Below, piece after piece: positions 25,756-33,977 of a stretch of DNA of 64,000 bases. The stretch covers positions 248,001 to 312,000 of the forward strand of contig CAVTWL010000002.1 in assembly GCA_963738375.1 (NCBI GenBank), read 5' to 3'. Below the pieces are notes generated by a model. It was not told where the DNA came from. It searched no databases and worked only from the letters and a program-made list of their open reading frames with translations. This DNA comes from Bog-159 sp963738375 (lineage in GTDB: Bacteria; Acidobacteriota; Terriglobia; Bryobacterales; Bryobacteraceae). Position 1 is the first letter of the stretch, and every line of letters starts with the position of its first letter. The position numbers and the translations under genes were made by a program.

Positions 25756-27594
25756 TTAGTTAAGGGAAAGGGGCTTAGCGATATCGTCGAGGTAGGACTG
25801 GGTTCCCTCGATCCTCAGCAGCGTGGGATAGCGCTCGCCATCGTGATAGTCGAGGTCCATCAGGCTGACCTGCGTTTCATTTTGCAGGATGAAGTGGAGG
25901 GGCGCGGAGGAGGTCTTAGTTTGGCGGATCGCGGCGTGCAAGGCGTCCTTGGAGTAAACGGTACCGTTCACGGCCAGGATCTTCTCGCCCGGAATGAACC
26001 TGGCCTTATCCGCGGGCCCGCCGACCCGCACGTCGGAGATGGTTCCATTGTCTTCGAGGGCGATTCCGAGGGAAAACCACAAGTCTTTGGCGCGGCCCTG
26101 GAGGGCGAAGCGGGACCGTTCGAAATCGGTCGGTTTATCGGTATAGACCAGTCGATAGCCGCCCTGCTCGATACCCTCCAGATTGACTCGGGGTTGCACC
26201 GTATTCACACGATCGTTCAGGAACTTGGCCCAGTCGTACTTCACCACTTGGTTCAGATCGCCAACGATCTCATTGAAATCGTAGGGGACTACCGAGGGTG
26301 TAGCGCTTCCGCCCTTGTTCAGAAAGACGGTCATGAAGTCACGCAGATTCTTGGCGTTGCCGCTCAGCTTACGGATGGTGGTATCGACGTCCAGCCACAG
26401 CAGCTTGCCTTCCGGATAATAGTCGGCGCCGCGGCGCCAGTTGGCCCATGCGGCGCCGCCGCGCAGCACCGAAACGGCGATGGCCGTATCGCCCGTGCTG
26501 CGCCAGGCACGGCCGGCCATGGAATCCATATTGGCGGCATCGAGGGCAAACGACTCGCGATAGTGTTCCGGCGAAATGGCCCCGCAGCGCGCGGCCAAGA
26601 CGGCGCCTAAGTAATCGGTGAGCCCTTCATACACCCAGAGCAATTCGCCCTTCATGGGAGTGGCGAAGTCCGGGGTCGCGAGGCCGACGGGCCGGCGATA
26701 CTTGCCATTCCAGGAGTGGGTGAATTCATGCGGCAACAGATCGCTCGACGCCATCTCAAGCTCGGACGTGGTCAGGGCGCGTTCGGGCAAGCTATTGTCG
26801 GAGGATTCGTGGTGTTCGAGGCCTCCGCCGCCGGATACGCCGTGCAGCCCAAGCAGGAAGCGATAGGCCCGATAATGCGGAGCGCCGTACATAGCCGCCG
26901 CCTCGTGAACCAGCCGGTTCCAGTGTTCGAGCACGGCCGGACGGATTTCCACGTCTTCGGCGGCGTCGCCGAAGACATCGATGAAGTGCTTCGGCGTCAC
27001 CTCCGGCGCGAGCGCATACTCGTGAAAGTAACGCCCGATCATCACTGGCGAATCTTCCAGCATCTCGACGGTGGTAGGGGCGAAGCGCACTGTGGCGCCG
27101 GGCTCAGAGACTGGCGTCATGGACGTGCCGATTCCCCAACCGTTTGGTACGGTGACGGTGGCTTGAATGGGGATGTCTCGCACGGGTTTGTCCGCGGGAT
27201 AGAGCATGAGCTTTTCCCATTCGAGGACGGCCCAGTTGTTGGTATCGGTAGCTGCGATCGAGTCTAGGTGGGCATGGATGGTGTGCACGCCCGATGGGAT
27301 GGTGAGGTGGAACCGATAGAGATCGACATCGTCGCGGCGCCAGGGCAGGGTTTCTCCGGCCGCGGTAAAGACAACGCCGGTAATGTCGGCAACGGAAGAG
27401 CTCGGGCTGTGATGTCCAGGAATCCACTTGGGCGTGGTCAGCGCCAGCGGGCCGGGCGAAACGGGAATATCGATTTCCGCATGCAGCAGTTTGCGCGGCG
27501 CCTCTGAGAGGTCCGCACGAATTTGGATGGGAGCTTGGGAGAAAGCCGGCGCTGTAATCAGGACCAGCCAGAGAGCAACGTTACGATGGCGCAT
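25756..27594 (-). CDS. M61-family metallopeptidase with PDZ domain
   Basis: 612 residues with a signal peptide (NVALWLVLITAPAFSQ). The zinc site is HEFTH (His289, Glu290, His293) in LLPHEFTHSWNGKYRRP, the signature of glycyl aminopeptidases. After about residue 500 a PDZ-like domain is suggested by SLGIALEDNGTISDVRVGGPADKARFIPGEKILAVNG. It should act outside the cytoplasm on peptides; the family prefers N-terminal glycine. It lies 19 bp downstream of the HNH gene on the same strand, and the two are likely co-transcribed with comF. Confidence 0.9.
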   Translation of the reverse strand: MRHRNVALWLVLITAPAFSQAPIQIRADLSEAPRKLLHAEIDIPVSPGPLALTTPKWIPGHHSPSSSVADITGVVFTAAGETLPWRRDDVDLYRFHLTIPSGVHTIHAHLDSIAATDTNNWAVLEWEKLMLYPADKPVRDIPIQATVTVPNGWGIGTSMTPVSEPGATVRFAPTTVEMLEDSPVMIGRYFHEYALAPEVTPKHFIDVFGDAAEDVEIRPAVLEHWNRLVHEAAAMYGAPHYRAYRFLLGLHGVSGGGGLEHHESSDNSLPERALTTSELEMASSDLLPHEFTHSWNGKYRRPVGLATPDFATPMKGELLWVYEGLTDYLGAVLAARCGAISPEHYRESFALDAANMDSMAGRAWRSTGDTAIAVSVLRGGAAWANWRRGADYYPEGKLLWLDVDTTIRKLSGNAKNLRDFMTVFLNKGGSATPSVVPYDFNEIVGDLNQVVKYDWAKFLNDRVNTVQPRVNLEGIEQGGYRLVYTDKPTDFERSRFALQGRAKDLWFSLGIALEDNGTISDVRVGGPADKARFIPGEKILAVNGTVYSKDALHAAIRQTKTSSAPLHFILQNETQVSLMDLDYHDGERYPTLLRIEGTQSYLDDIAKPLSLN

Positions 27595-27613
27595 GGGGAT
27601 CGGCAGCCGCGTC

Positions 27614-28141
27614 CTAATAAAACAGATACTTTCGCCACTGCTCGTCGCTCTTGCCCAGCAGCCGCATCAAATGACGGCTGGTGTGGAGGCTGAACGGCTT
27701 TGGCGGCCTGGCCAGCTTCATCCCGGATTCCTCGGGCGTGCGATTGCCCTTGCGGTTGTTACACGGATTGCAGCACGCTACCAGGTTTTCCCAGTTGGAT
27801 TCGCCCGCGCGCGAACGCGGCACCACATGGTCGAGGGTCAGTTCAGAGGAAGGCAGAGTTTTATGGCAATACTGGCACTGGTAGCGGTCGCGCATGAGAA
27901 TGTTTTTGCGCGACAGCGCCCGGGTCTGATGGGGAATGCGGCGGTATTCGAGCAGGCGAATCACGCTGGGCATGCGCACCGCCGCCCTGGCGGAATGGAT
28001 GTGCTGCGTGGACTCTTCCTCGGCCGACGCCACGCCCTTCAACACCAGCACCAGCGCCCGCCGCGCCGCGCAAATGTTAATGGGCTCGAAACTGGCGTTC
28101 AGAACCAGAACCGGTTTTTGCAATCTGTTCAAACTCGTCAT
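27614..28141 (-). CDS. HNH endonuclease
   Basis: 175 residues. The HNH fold is shown by CQYCHKTLPSSELTLDHVVPRSRAG followed by WENLVACCNPCNNRKG: paired cysteine zinc ligands around the His-Asn-His core. The N-terminal part (LVLNASFEPINICAARRALVLVLKG) matches a well-known group of short bacterial HNH proteins of about 165-180 residues. It probably cuts or nicks DNA; its biological target is unknown. It sits between comF and the M61 gene on the same strand, and no toxin partner or mobile element is next to it. The start is ATG 28141, with AAAGGAAAGGG about 10 nt before it. Confidence 0.88.
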   Translation of the reverse strand: MTSLNRLQKPVLVLNASFEPINICAARRALVLVLKGVASAEEESTQHIHSARAAVRMPSVIRLLEYRRIPHQTRALSRKNILMRDRYQCQYCHKTLPSSELTLDHVVPRSRAGESNWENLVACCNPCNNRKGNRTPEESGMKLARPPKPFSLHTSRHLMRLLGKSDEQWRKYLFY

Positions 28142-28165
28142 GCAAACAGCACCCTTTCCTTTGTC

Positions 28166-28834
28166 TCAGTCCGCGCGATCTGTATACCTTCGGTCCACCC
28201 GGGCCAGCGATAACACCGACACCGAGCGAGCCCCCGCTTTCTTCAATGCCTTAGCGCAAGCGCCGGCGGTTGCGCCGGTGGTCATTACGTCGTCCACCAA
28301 CAGAATGCGCAGGCCGTTTAAGCGGCGCCGTGCGCGGAACGCTCCCGCCACGTTTTCGCGCCGTTGGGCGTTGCTCAAACCGGCCTGGGCGCGCGTCGCG
28401 CCGGTGCGGCGCAGCACACTTGCCGACGGAATATTTCTGGCCCGTGCAATGGCCTGACCCAACAATTCCGATTGATTGAACCCGCGCCGCCAGCGTTTGA
28501 ACCAGTGCAGGGGAACGGCGGTCACCAGGTCGAATTCGCGGTCACGCGGCAAGGCGCCGGCCGCCAGCGCGCTCAACGGCTTGGCTAACCGGCGCATCCC
28601 GCTGTACTTGAAAAGGTGAATCAGCTTTCGGAGCGTGCCCTGGTAGGCGCCGTAACAAAACGCTTCGTCGAAGCCGCGCGCGCCGCTGCGGCACAACATG
28701 CAGCGACCCTGAGAATCCAAAGGAAAGCTATTGAGAAAAGGGGTCCGGCAATTCAGGCAGAAGAACTCGGCGCTGAGCGGCGCCGGATCTTTCAGGCAAC
28801 CGGCGCACACCGGCACCCAGGTGAAGCCTTCCAA
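28166..28834 (-). CDS. comF: ComF-like phosphoribosyltransferase
   Basis: At least 222 residues. The C-terminal phosphoribosyltransferase core has the PRPP loop ILLVDDVMTTGATAGACAKAL (about 174-194), and the N-terminal zinc-binding part has CAGC, CLNC and CMLC pairs. In-frame sequence upstream of the TTG at 28834 continues as FPDQCRICERPLEG, supplying another C-x2-C pair that belongs to the family, so the true protein is longer; but no ATG, GTG or TTG lies between 28835 and the in-frame stop near 28950, only an ATT at 28906. ComF proteins help DNA uptake in competent bacteria and are widespread otherwise. Likely co-transcribed with the HNH and M61 genes. Confidence 0.85.
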   Translation of the reverse strand: MEGFTWVPVCAGCLKDPAPLSAEFFCLNCRTPFLNSFPLDSQGRCMLCRSGARGFDEAFCYGAYQGTLRKLIHLFKYSGMRRLAKPLSALAAGALPRDREFDLVTAVPLHWFKRWRRGFNQSELLGQAIARARNIPSASVLRRTGATRAQAGLSNAQRRENVAGAFRARRRLNGLRILLVDDVMTTGATAGACAKALKKAGARSVSVLSLARVDRRYTDRAD

Positions 28835-29009
28835 GGGCCGTTCACAGATACGACATTGGTCGGGGAAAAGGAGCGAAAAAAGACCGTGCGAGACCTTACC
28901 GAAAATCGGAGAGAAAAAATCGGGGAGAGCTAAGGCGCGCCTGCTACTCGAGAAGACTCACCTCCCGGGTGAATTCCCATTCTACAACAAAGCGCGCCCG
29001 CTTCAAGCT

Positions 29010-29486
29010 TCAGGCGCCGGGATGAATCTGCTGCGCCAGGTAATTCTCAATGCCGATCTCTTCCACGATGTGCAACTGGCCTTCGAGATAGTCGATGTGA
29101 TGTTCTTCGTCGAGCAAGATCTGTTTGAACAGTTCGCGCGACCCATTGTCGCCCACCGCCGCGGCAACCTTAATGGCTTCGTTTAAACGGGGCACCGCGT
29201 CGACTTCGAGGGCCAGATCGTTCTCCAACTGCGCCTTCACATCGGCGCCGACCTTGATCGGAAACAGCTCAGTCATATTGGGCATTCCCTCAAGGTACAG
29301 GATGCGATTCATGAGCAGGTCGGCATGCTGCATCTCTTCGATGGACTCCTTGCGGTCGAGCGCAGCCAACCGCTGGTAGCCCCAGTTCTCGCACATCTTG
29401 GCGTGCAAAAAGTACTGATTGATGGCCGTAAGCTCGGCCTTCAGCACTTCGTTCAACAACTTGATCACTTCCTCGTTTCCGCGCAT
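29010..29486 (-). CDS. bfr: Bacterioferritin
   Basis: 158 residues, the usual length. Iron-storage four-helix protein forming 24-mers. The ferroxidase residues appear in AELTAINQYFLHAKM, ESIEEMQHAD and LLDEEHHIDYLEGQL; the haem-ligand methionine (Met52 in E. coli) is kept in IEEMQHAD. The ATG at 29486 is chosen because it starts MRGNEEVIKLLNEVLKAEL like known family members; a TACAAT hexamer ends 6 nt upstream and no Shine-Dalgarno is seen. It is divergent from the UPF0104-like gene. Confidence 0.93.
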   Translation of the reverse strand: MRGNEEVIKLLNEVLKAELTAINQYFLHAKMCENWGYQRLAALDRKESIEEMQHADLLMNRILYLEGMPNMTELFPIKVGADVKAQLENDLALEVDAVPRLNEAIKVAAAVGDNGSRELFKQILLDEEHHIDYLEGQLHIVEEIGIENYLAQQIHPGA

Positions 29487-30636
29487 GGTTGTATTGTATA
29501 TCACCACGGAAGGACGATCCGCCGCCAACGGGTATGATAGGCAGTTGGGGCCGCCACCGACCGAGCACTCCCCGCCGAATGAACCTGCCGCGCGCGCGCC
29601 GTCCGGATGGGCACGCGCGTGGGCGGCACGGCCGAAGCTACCGCCGTGGGTATCGAAATTCCTGCTGTATGCGCTGCCCGCCGGCTGCATGGTCTGGGTA
29701 CTGCGCAGCTACCGCCTGGCCGATCTGTTGCCGCAACTCCGGCAGTTGGAATGGCGGTGGGTGCTGTTGGGCGTCACGCTCGACCTCTTGGTGTATGTCT
29801 GTCATGGCTGGCGCTGGGTCTTGCTTTACCGGCCGGTGGCTCGCTTGCCGTTCTGGCGCACGGTGCAAGCCATTTTCGTGGGACTGTTCGCCAACGAAGT
29901 TTTGCCGCTGCGGGTGGGCGAATTGATCCGGTGCTATCTGGTTGCGCACTGGAACGAGCAGGCCACCTCCATGGTCATCGCCTCCGCCGCCCTGGAACGC
30001 CTGATCGACGGCTTCTGGATGGTGTTGTCGTTCGTAATTGCCGCGCAACATCTTAAGGGCATCCCAACGTGGCTCACCGATACAGTGCGGGTGATGGAAC
30101 TGATCGTGGTGGCGGGGCTCGCGCTGTATGCGTACGTCATGATTCACACGAGCCACGCGCACGCCATGGTCAAGGAGAGCCGTTGGGCCGCGACGTTGCG
30201 CCACGTGCTCGAAGGCCTTCACACCATGGGCAACTGGCGAACGCTGGCGCGGGTTATGCCGGTCAGCCTGCTGTACCTGGTTTTGCAGGTGTTCTCGTAT
30301 TGGGCGCTGATGAAGTCTTTCCAGTTGGATCTTTCGGTTTGGGACGCGGCCGCCGTTCTGGCAATCGTGCGCCTTGGAACCGCCGTTCCGAATGCCCCGG
30401 CCAATATCGGTTTGATCAACGCCGCTTGCATGATCGCCCTGTACGATGTCTTCGGCGTGGAACGCAACGATGCTACTACCTTCTCGTTCGTGTTGTTTTT
30501 GGCGTTGACCTTGCCGCTGATGGCCAGCGGGTATATCGCCACGGCGCTGACCGGGCTCAACCTCGGCGAGATTCACCACCACGCCCGCCAACGGATGTAC
30601 GCTACTGAATCGAAGCCTCCCGAAGATCTGGTGTAA
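29485..30636 (+). CDS. UPF0104/YbhN-type integral membrane protein (lysylphosphatidylglycerol synthase TM-like)
   Basis: Up to 383 residues with about eight hydrophobic segments starting near VSKFLLYALPAGCMVWVL. The signature region WRWVLLGVTLDLLVYVCHGWRWVLLY, GLFANEVLPLRVGELIRCYLVA and ASAALERLIDGFWM matches the lysylphosphatidylglycerol flippase/UPF0104 family, whose members move or modify lipids or are linked to polysaccharides. No soluble domain follows. The start is unsure: ATG 29485 overlaps the bfr start, TTG 29545 would be shorter; no ribosome-binding site decides it. Substrate unknown. Confidence 0.75.
   Translation: MVVLYITTEGRSAANGYDRQLGPPPTEHSPPNEPAARAPSGWARAWAARPKLPPWVSKFLLYALPAGCMVWVLRSYRLADLLPQLRQLEWRWVLLGVTLDLLVYVCHGWRWVLLYRPVARLPFWRTVQAIFVGLFANEVLPLRVGELIRCYLVAHWNEQATSMVIASAALERLIDGFWMVLSFVIAAQHLKGIPTWLTDTVRVMELIVVAGLALYAYVMIHTSHAHAMVKESRWAATLRHVLEGLHTMGNWRTLARVMPVSLLYLVLQVFSYWALMKSFQLDLSVWDAAAVLAIVRLGTAVPNAPANIGLINAACMIALYDVFGVERNDATTFSFVLFLALTLPLMASGYIATALTGLNLGEIHHHARQRMYATESKPPEDLV
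29493..29498 (-). promoter_or_regulatory. Candidate -10 hexamer of bfr
   Basis: TACAAT on the minus strand, 6 nt upstream of the bfr ATG, with no ribosome-binding sequence in the gap. Leaderless start is inferred. Confidence 0.3.
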
Positions 30637-30794
30637 CGAATCTTCGGCGGTTTGGCCTCCGCGCTGATTCGGCGCACAGTTTTCCGGCCGGTAGAGTGCT
30701 TTTGATCCGCGGTTACCGGCGCCGCCGGCGGCCCTCTAGTTTTTGTCGCGCACCTGTCTTATTGCCGCCGCTCCTAGTTCTGACAGCCATGCTT

Positions 30795-30800
30795 TATAAT
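30795..30800 (+). promoter_or_regulatory. Consensus -10 hexamer upstream of the second MocA-type gene
   Basis: TATAAT 23 nt before the ATG at 30824, followed by an AGGAGA site. The gap from 30637 holds no other gene. No convincing -35 is seen. Confidence 0.4.
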
Positions 30801-30823
30801 CCGCTCAGGAGATCCTTTTTTGT

Positions 30824-31978
30824 ATGCCTGAATCCACCCCCGGACTCACCCGGAGGCGCCTCATCGAGAAGGCCGGAGCCGCTGCCGCCACCGCCTTCAC
30901 CATCGTTCGCCCTGAATCCGTGCGCGGCTCTCAGGCCAATTCCAAAATCACGGTCGGACTGATCGGCGTGGGAGGACGCGGCCAATACGACGCCGGTATC
31001 TTCAATGCCGACCCGCGCGCCCGGGTGACCGCGCTGTGCGACCTGTTCGACGACCGCATCGAGATCGGCACGCAGAAGATCAAGATCCAAAAACCGGCGG
31101 TGTATAAGGATTACGAAAAGCTGCTTTCCGCGCCGGACCTTGACGTGGTGCTGATTGCGACGCCGCCCTTCGAACATCCGCGCATGCTGTCGGCGGCCAT
31201 CGAATCGCGGAAGCACGTGTACTGCGAGAAACCGATGGGAGTGGATCTGCAGGGGGTTAAGACGATTATCGCGGCGGCGCGCAAAGCCGACCCCAAGAAG
31301 AATGTTTCGGTCGGATTCCAGCAGCGCTACGGCCCGGTTTACCTGGAGGCTTACAAGCGCATTCGCGAAGGCCAGATCGGCGAACTGGTGAATGCCCGCG
31401 CCTTTTGGATTAGCGGCGATCCTTTCAAGCGTACGCCTTACGACGACCCCAAGATCGAGAAACTGCGCAACTGGTTCTGCTATCGCGACTACTCGGGCGA
31501 TTTCATCGTGGAACAGGATTGCCACAACTTCGATGTGCTGCATTGGTTCCTCGACGCGCGCCCGATCCGGGCGGTTGGAATGGCGGGGACCAAGGTGCGT
31601 ACTTCGATGGAGATCCTGGACCACCTGACGCTCTCCTATGAATTCCCCAACGGCATTCACGTGAATTTCGAGGCTAACCAGATTTGCCCGCCGGGATTCG
31701 CGCGGGTTGGCGAGGAATTCACGGGCACGAAAGGGGTGATCGAGACATCGCGGGCGCGCATGATCCATCACAAAGGGCCCAAGGACGCCGAGACCATCGC
31801 ATCGCCGCGCGACATCACCAACGATGCCATCGAAGCATTTTTGACGCGGGTGCAGAATGGCGAAGTGGAGAACGTGGCGGAACGGTCGGCGATCAGCACG
31901 CTGTTCGCGATCCTGGGGCGTACGGCGCTCTATCAGAAGCGGGAAGCGGTGTGGAAAGACGAGTTCGGAGATGTCTGA
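30824..31978 (+). CDS. TAT-exported Gfo/Idh/MocA oxidoreductase
   Basis: 384 residues. The signal has three arginines (TRRRLIEKAGAAAATAFTIV), typical of TAT export. The Rossmann domain starts VGLIGVGGRGQYDAGIF and the family signature is CEKPMGVDLQG (about residue 131-141); IVEQDCHNFDVLHWF is the conserved catalytic-region segment. It should oxidise or epimerise a sugar or cyclitol with a bound NAD(P) outside the cytoplasm. AGGAGA lies about 15 nt before the ATG. It is followed, with a 1-nt gap, by a PIG-L/LmbE deacetylase, suggesting that the two act on the same amino sugar. Confidence 0.9.
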   Translation: MPESTPGLTRRRLIEKAGAAAATAFTIVRPESVRGSQANSKITVGLIGVGGRGQYDAGIFNADPRARVTALCDLFDDRIEIGTQKIKIQKPAVYKDYEKLLSAPDLDVVLIATPPFEHPRMLSAAIESRKHVYCEKPMGVDLQGVKTIIAAARKADPKKNVSVGFQQRYGPVYLEAYKRIREGQIGELVNARAFWISGDPFKRTPYDDPKIEKLRNWFCYRDYSGDFIVEQDCHNFDVLHWFLDARPIRAVGMAGTKVRTSMEILDHLTLSYEFPNGIHVNFEANQICPPGFARVGEEFTGTKGVIETSRARMIHHKGPKDAETIASPRDITNDAIEAFLTRVQNGEVENVAERSAISTLFAILGRTALYQKREAVWKDEFGDV

Positions 31979-31979
31979 G

Positions 31980-32846
31980 ATGCTGCGTTTCGCTATGATG
32001 GCGCTGATCCCGGCCGCGGCCGTACTGGCGCAGAACACTCCCCTGCGCGTGATCGCTTTCGGCGCGCATCCCGACGACTGCGACATCCGGGCGGCCGGCA
32101 CCGCGGCGAAATTCCGCGCGCTGGGCGCGCAGGTGAAGTTCGTATCGGTGACCAACGGCGATGCCGGCCACCAAACCATGGGAGGCGGCGCGTTAGCCAA
32201 ACGCAGGAGGGCGGAAGCCGAAGAATCCGCGCGCCGGCTGGGCATCACTTACGAAGTGCTGGACAATCACGATGGCGAACTACTGCCCAACCTGGAAGTG
32301 CGCGGCCAGATCATACGGCGCATTCGCCAGTGGAATGCCGACATCGTGCTGGCGCCGCGGCCCAACGACTATCATCCGGATCACCGTTACACGGGCGTTT
32401 TGGTGCAGGATGCGGCGTATATGGTGGTGGTGCCCAATGTTTGCGCCGACACGCCGCCTTTGCGCAAGAATCCGGTGTTCCTTTATTACGAGGATCATTT
32501 CCAGAAGCCCGCGGCTTTCCGTCCTGACGTAGCCATTGCCATCGACGACGTGTTCGATTTGAAGCTGGCGGCGCTCGATTCCCATGTATCGCAGTTCTAT
32601 GAGTGGCTGCCGTGGGTGGACGGCAAGCTCGACTCGGTGCCCAAGGACGCGGCGGAACGCCGGCAATGGCTGGCGGGGAACAATGCCGGCGAGATCACGC
32701 CCGCGGTCCGGCGCGCGCTCGAAAAGTGGTACGGGCCGGAGCGCGCGGCGGCCGTGAGGCACGCCGAGGCGTTTGAAATTTGCGAATATGGGCGGCAGCC
32801 GGACGACGAAGATTTGCGGCGGCTGTTTCCGATGCTGGGGCGTTGA
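31980..32846 (+). CDS. PIG-L/LmbE-family deacetylase, exported
   Basis: 288 residues with a signal peptide (MLRFAMMALIPAAAVLAQ). The zinc motif AHPDDCD (about residue 31-37) corresponds to the family AHPDDE, with Cys in place of Glu and an Asp next to it; the downstream RPNDYHPDHRYTG supplies the third histidine. The family removes acetyl groups from N-acetylglucosamine-containing compounds. The start chosen (ATG 31980) is directly after the MocA stop codon; ATG 31971 is possible. The substituted residue in the HPDD motif deserves checking. It is likely cotranscribed with the MocA gene. Confidence 0.87.
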   Translation: MLRFAMMALIPAAAVLAQNTPLRVIAFGAHPDDCDIRAAGTAAKFRALGAQVKFVSVTNGDAGHQTMGGGALAKRRRAEAEESARRLGITYEVLDNHDGELLPNLEVRGQIIRRIRQWNADIVLAPRPNDYHPDHRYTGVLVQDAAYMVVVPNVCADTPPLRKNPVFLYYEDHFQKPAAFRPDVAIAIDDVFDLKLAALDSHVSQFYEWLPWVDGKLDSVPKDAAERRQWLAGNNAGEITPAVRRALEKWYGPERAAAVRHAEAFEICEYGRQPDDEDLRRLFPMLGR

Positions 32847-32867
32847 GCGGGGCGCCGGCAGTCGCGG

Positions 32868-32873
32868 TATAAT
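32868..32873 (+). promoter_or_regulatory. Consensus -10 hexamer of the hemerythrin gene
   Basis: TATAAT 12 nt before the ATG at 32886; TTGAGC at 32843-32848 could be a -35 with a 19-nt spacer. No Shine-Dalgarno. Confidence 0.45.
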
Positions 32874-32885
32874 TCAGATATTCGC

Positions 32886-33308
32886 ATGCGAATCATTGAA
32901 TGGACCGCGTCGCACGCCGTTTCCGTCCCGGAGGTCGACGACGAACACCAGGAAGTCTTCCTGTTGTGCGGCAAGCTGCAGCGCGCCGCCGCCGATCGCG
33001 CTCCGCATTCGGAGATACAGGGTCTGCTTGACGAGGTTGTGATTCACACCGCTAAGCACTTCGCGCACGAAGAGCGGGAAATGCGCGCGACAGGCTACTC
33101 GCACTACGAGTGGCACAAGAGGCAGCATCAGACCGCCCGCAGCCGGGTGCAAGGGCTTGCACGGCGCGTGCGGCAGGGAGACAGCGAGGCCGCGAATGAA
33201 TTGGCCGCGTTCCTTTCCGGGTGGCTCAACGACCATGTCCGGCTGGCGGACCGGATGCTTGGCGCCTATCTGCGTAACTATCAGCGCCGCCAGCCGCTGA
33301 CTCGCTAA
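32886..33308 (+). CDS. Bacteriohemerythrin
   Basis: 140 residues, a single hemerythrin domain. It starts IIEWTASHAVSVPEVDDEHQEVF, has the central histidine/glutamate cluster HTAKHFAHEEREM and HYEWHKRQH, and ends with the HVRLADRML helix, giving the H, HxxxE, HxxxH and HxxxxD order of iron ligands. It binds O2 or NO reversibly at a di-iron centre, either for storage or sensing; no partner methyl-accepting domain is fused. No Shine-Dalgarno is present, and the -10 lies 12 nt upstream. It precedes a PPOX-like gene by 3 bp. Confidence 0.9.
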   Translation: MRIIEWTASHAVSVPEVDDEHQEVFLLCGKLQRAAADRAPHSEIQGLLDEVVIHTAKHFAHEEREMRATGYSHYEWHKRQHQTARSRVQGLARRVRQGDSEAANELAAFLSGWLNDHVRLADRMLGAYLRNYQRRQPLTR

Positions 33309-33311
33309 ACT

Positions 33312-33974
33312 GTGAGGGTGGAGACATTTCTACCGACCGAACGAACCCAAGTCAAGCGTTTGCCCAAACGCGCCGTCTACGATCAGGCGCAGGTACATGC
33401 CATCCTCGATGAAGCATTCATCTGCCATGTGGGCTTTGTGGTCGACGGCCAACCGTACGTGATTCCGACCGGATACGCCCGGTCCGGCGACAAGCTTTAC
33501 ATTCATGGATCGGCCGCCAGCCGGATGCTGCGCGCACTCGGCGAAGGCGCGCCGCTGTGCGTTGAAGTTACCCTGGTGGACGGCCTGGTGCTGGCGCGTT
33601 CCGCTTTCCACCACTCCATGAATTACCGTTCGGTGGTGGTGCTTGGGCAGGGGCGCCTGGTGACCGACCCGACGGAAAAGAACGATGCCCTGGCCTGCTT
33701 CACCAATCACATTGTGCCGGGACGATGGGAAGAAGTGCGGGTACCCAACGAGCAGGAATTGAAGGCCACCACGGTGCTGGCTATGGACCTCAACGAAGTC
33801 TCGGCGAAGGTGCGCACGGGGCCGCCGATCGACGACGAGGAAGATTACGCGATCCCGGTGTGGGCCGGAGTCGTTCCCTTGCGCACCGAAGTGGGTGAAC
33901 CGGTACCCGATGCCCGCCTGCATGATGACGCCGTCGCGATCGACCGCAGCCGTCTCGCTACGCGGCATACTTAG
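33312..33974 (+). CDS. Pyridoxamine 5'-phosphate oxidase-like (NimA-type) flavoprotein
   Basis: 220 residues. The split-barrel FMN fold is suggested by HVGFVVDGQPYVIPTGYARSGDKLYIHGSAASRMLRAL and the following VCVEVT and MNYRSVVVLGQGRLVTD segments. This is the pattern of the nitroimidazole-resistance NimA/NimB and related stress-protein group, which reduce small molecules or bind FMN or F420. It starts at GTG 33312 (GTG 33318 is an alternative), 3 bp after the hemerythrin stop, so probably one operon. No cofactor-specific residue can be fixed. Confidence 0.8.
   Translation: MRVETFLPTERTQVKRLPKRAVYDQAQVHAILDEAFICHVGFVVDGQPYVIPTGYARSGDKLYIHGSAASRMLRALGEGAPLCVEVTLVDGLVLARSAFHHSMNYRSVVVLGQGRLVTDPTEKNDALACFTNHIVPGRWEEVRVPNEQELKATTVLAMDLNEVSAKVRTGPPIDDEEDYAIPVWAGVVPLRTEVGEPVPDARLHDDAVAIDRSRLATRHT
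33966..33971 (+). promoter_or_regulatory. Candidate -10 hexamer of the thioredoxin-fold gene
   Basis: CATACT, 6 nt upstream of ATG 33978, lies in the end of the PPOX gene. There is no Shine-Dalgarno, so a leaderless internal start is possible. Confidence 0.25.
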
Positions 33975-33977
33975 GGT

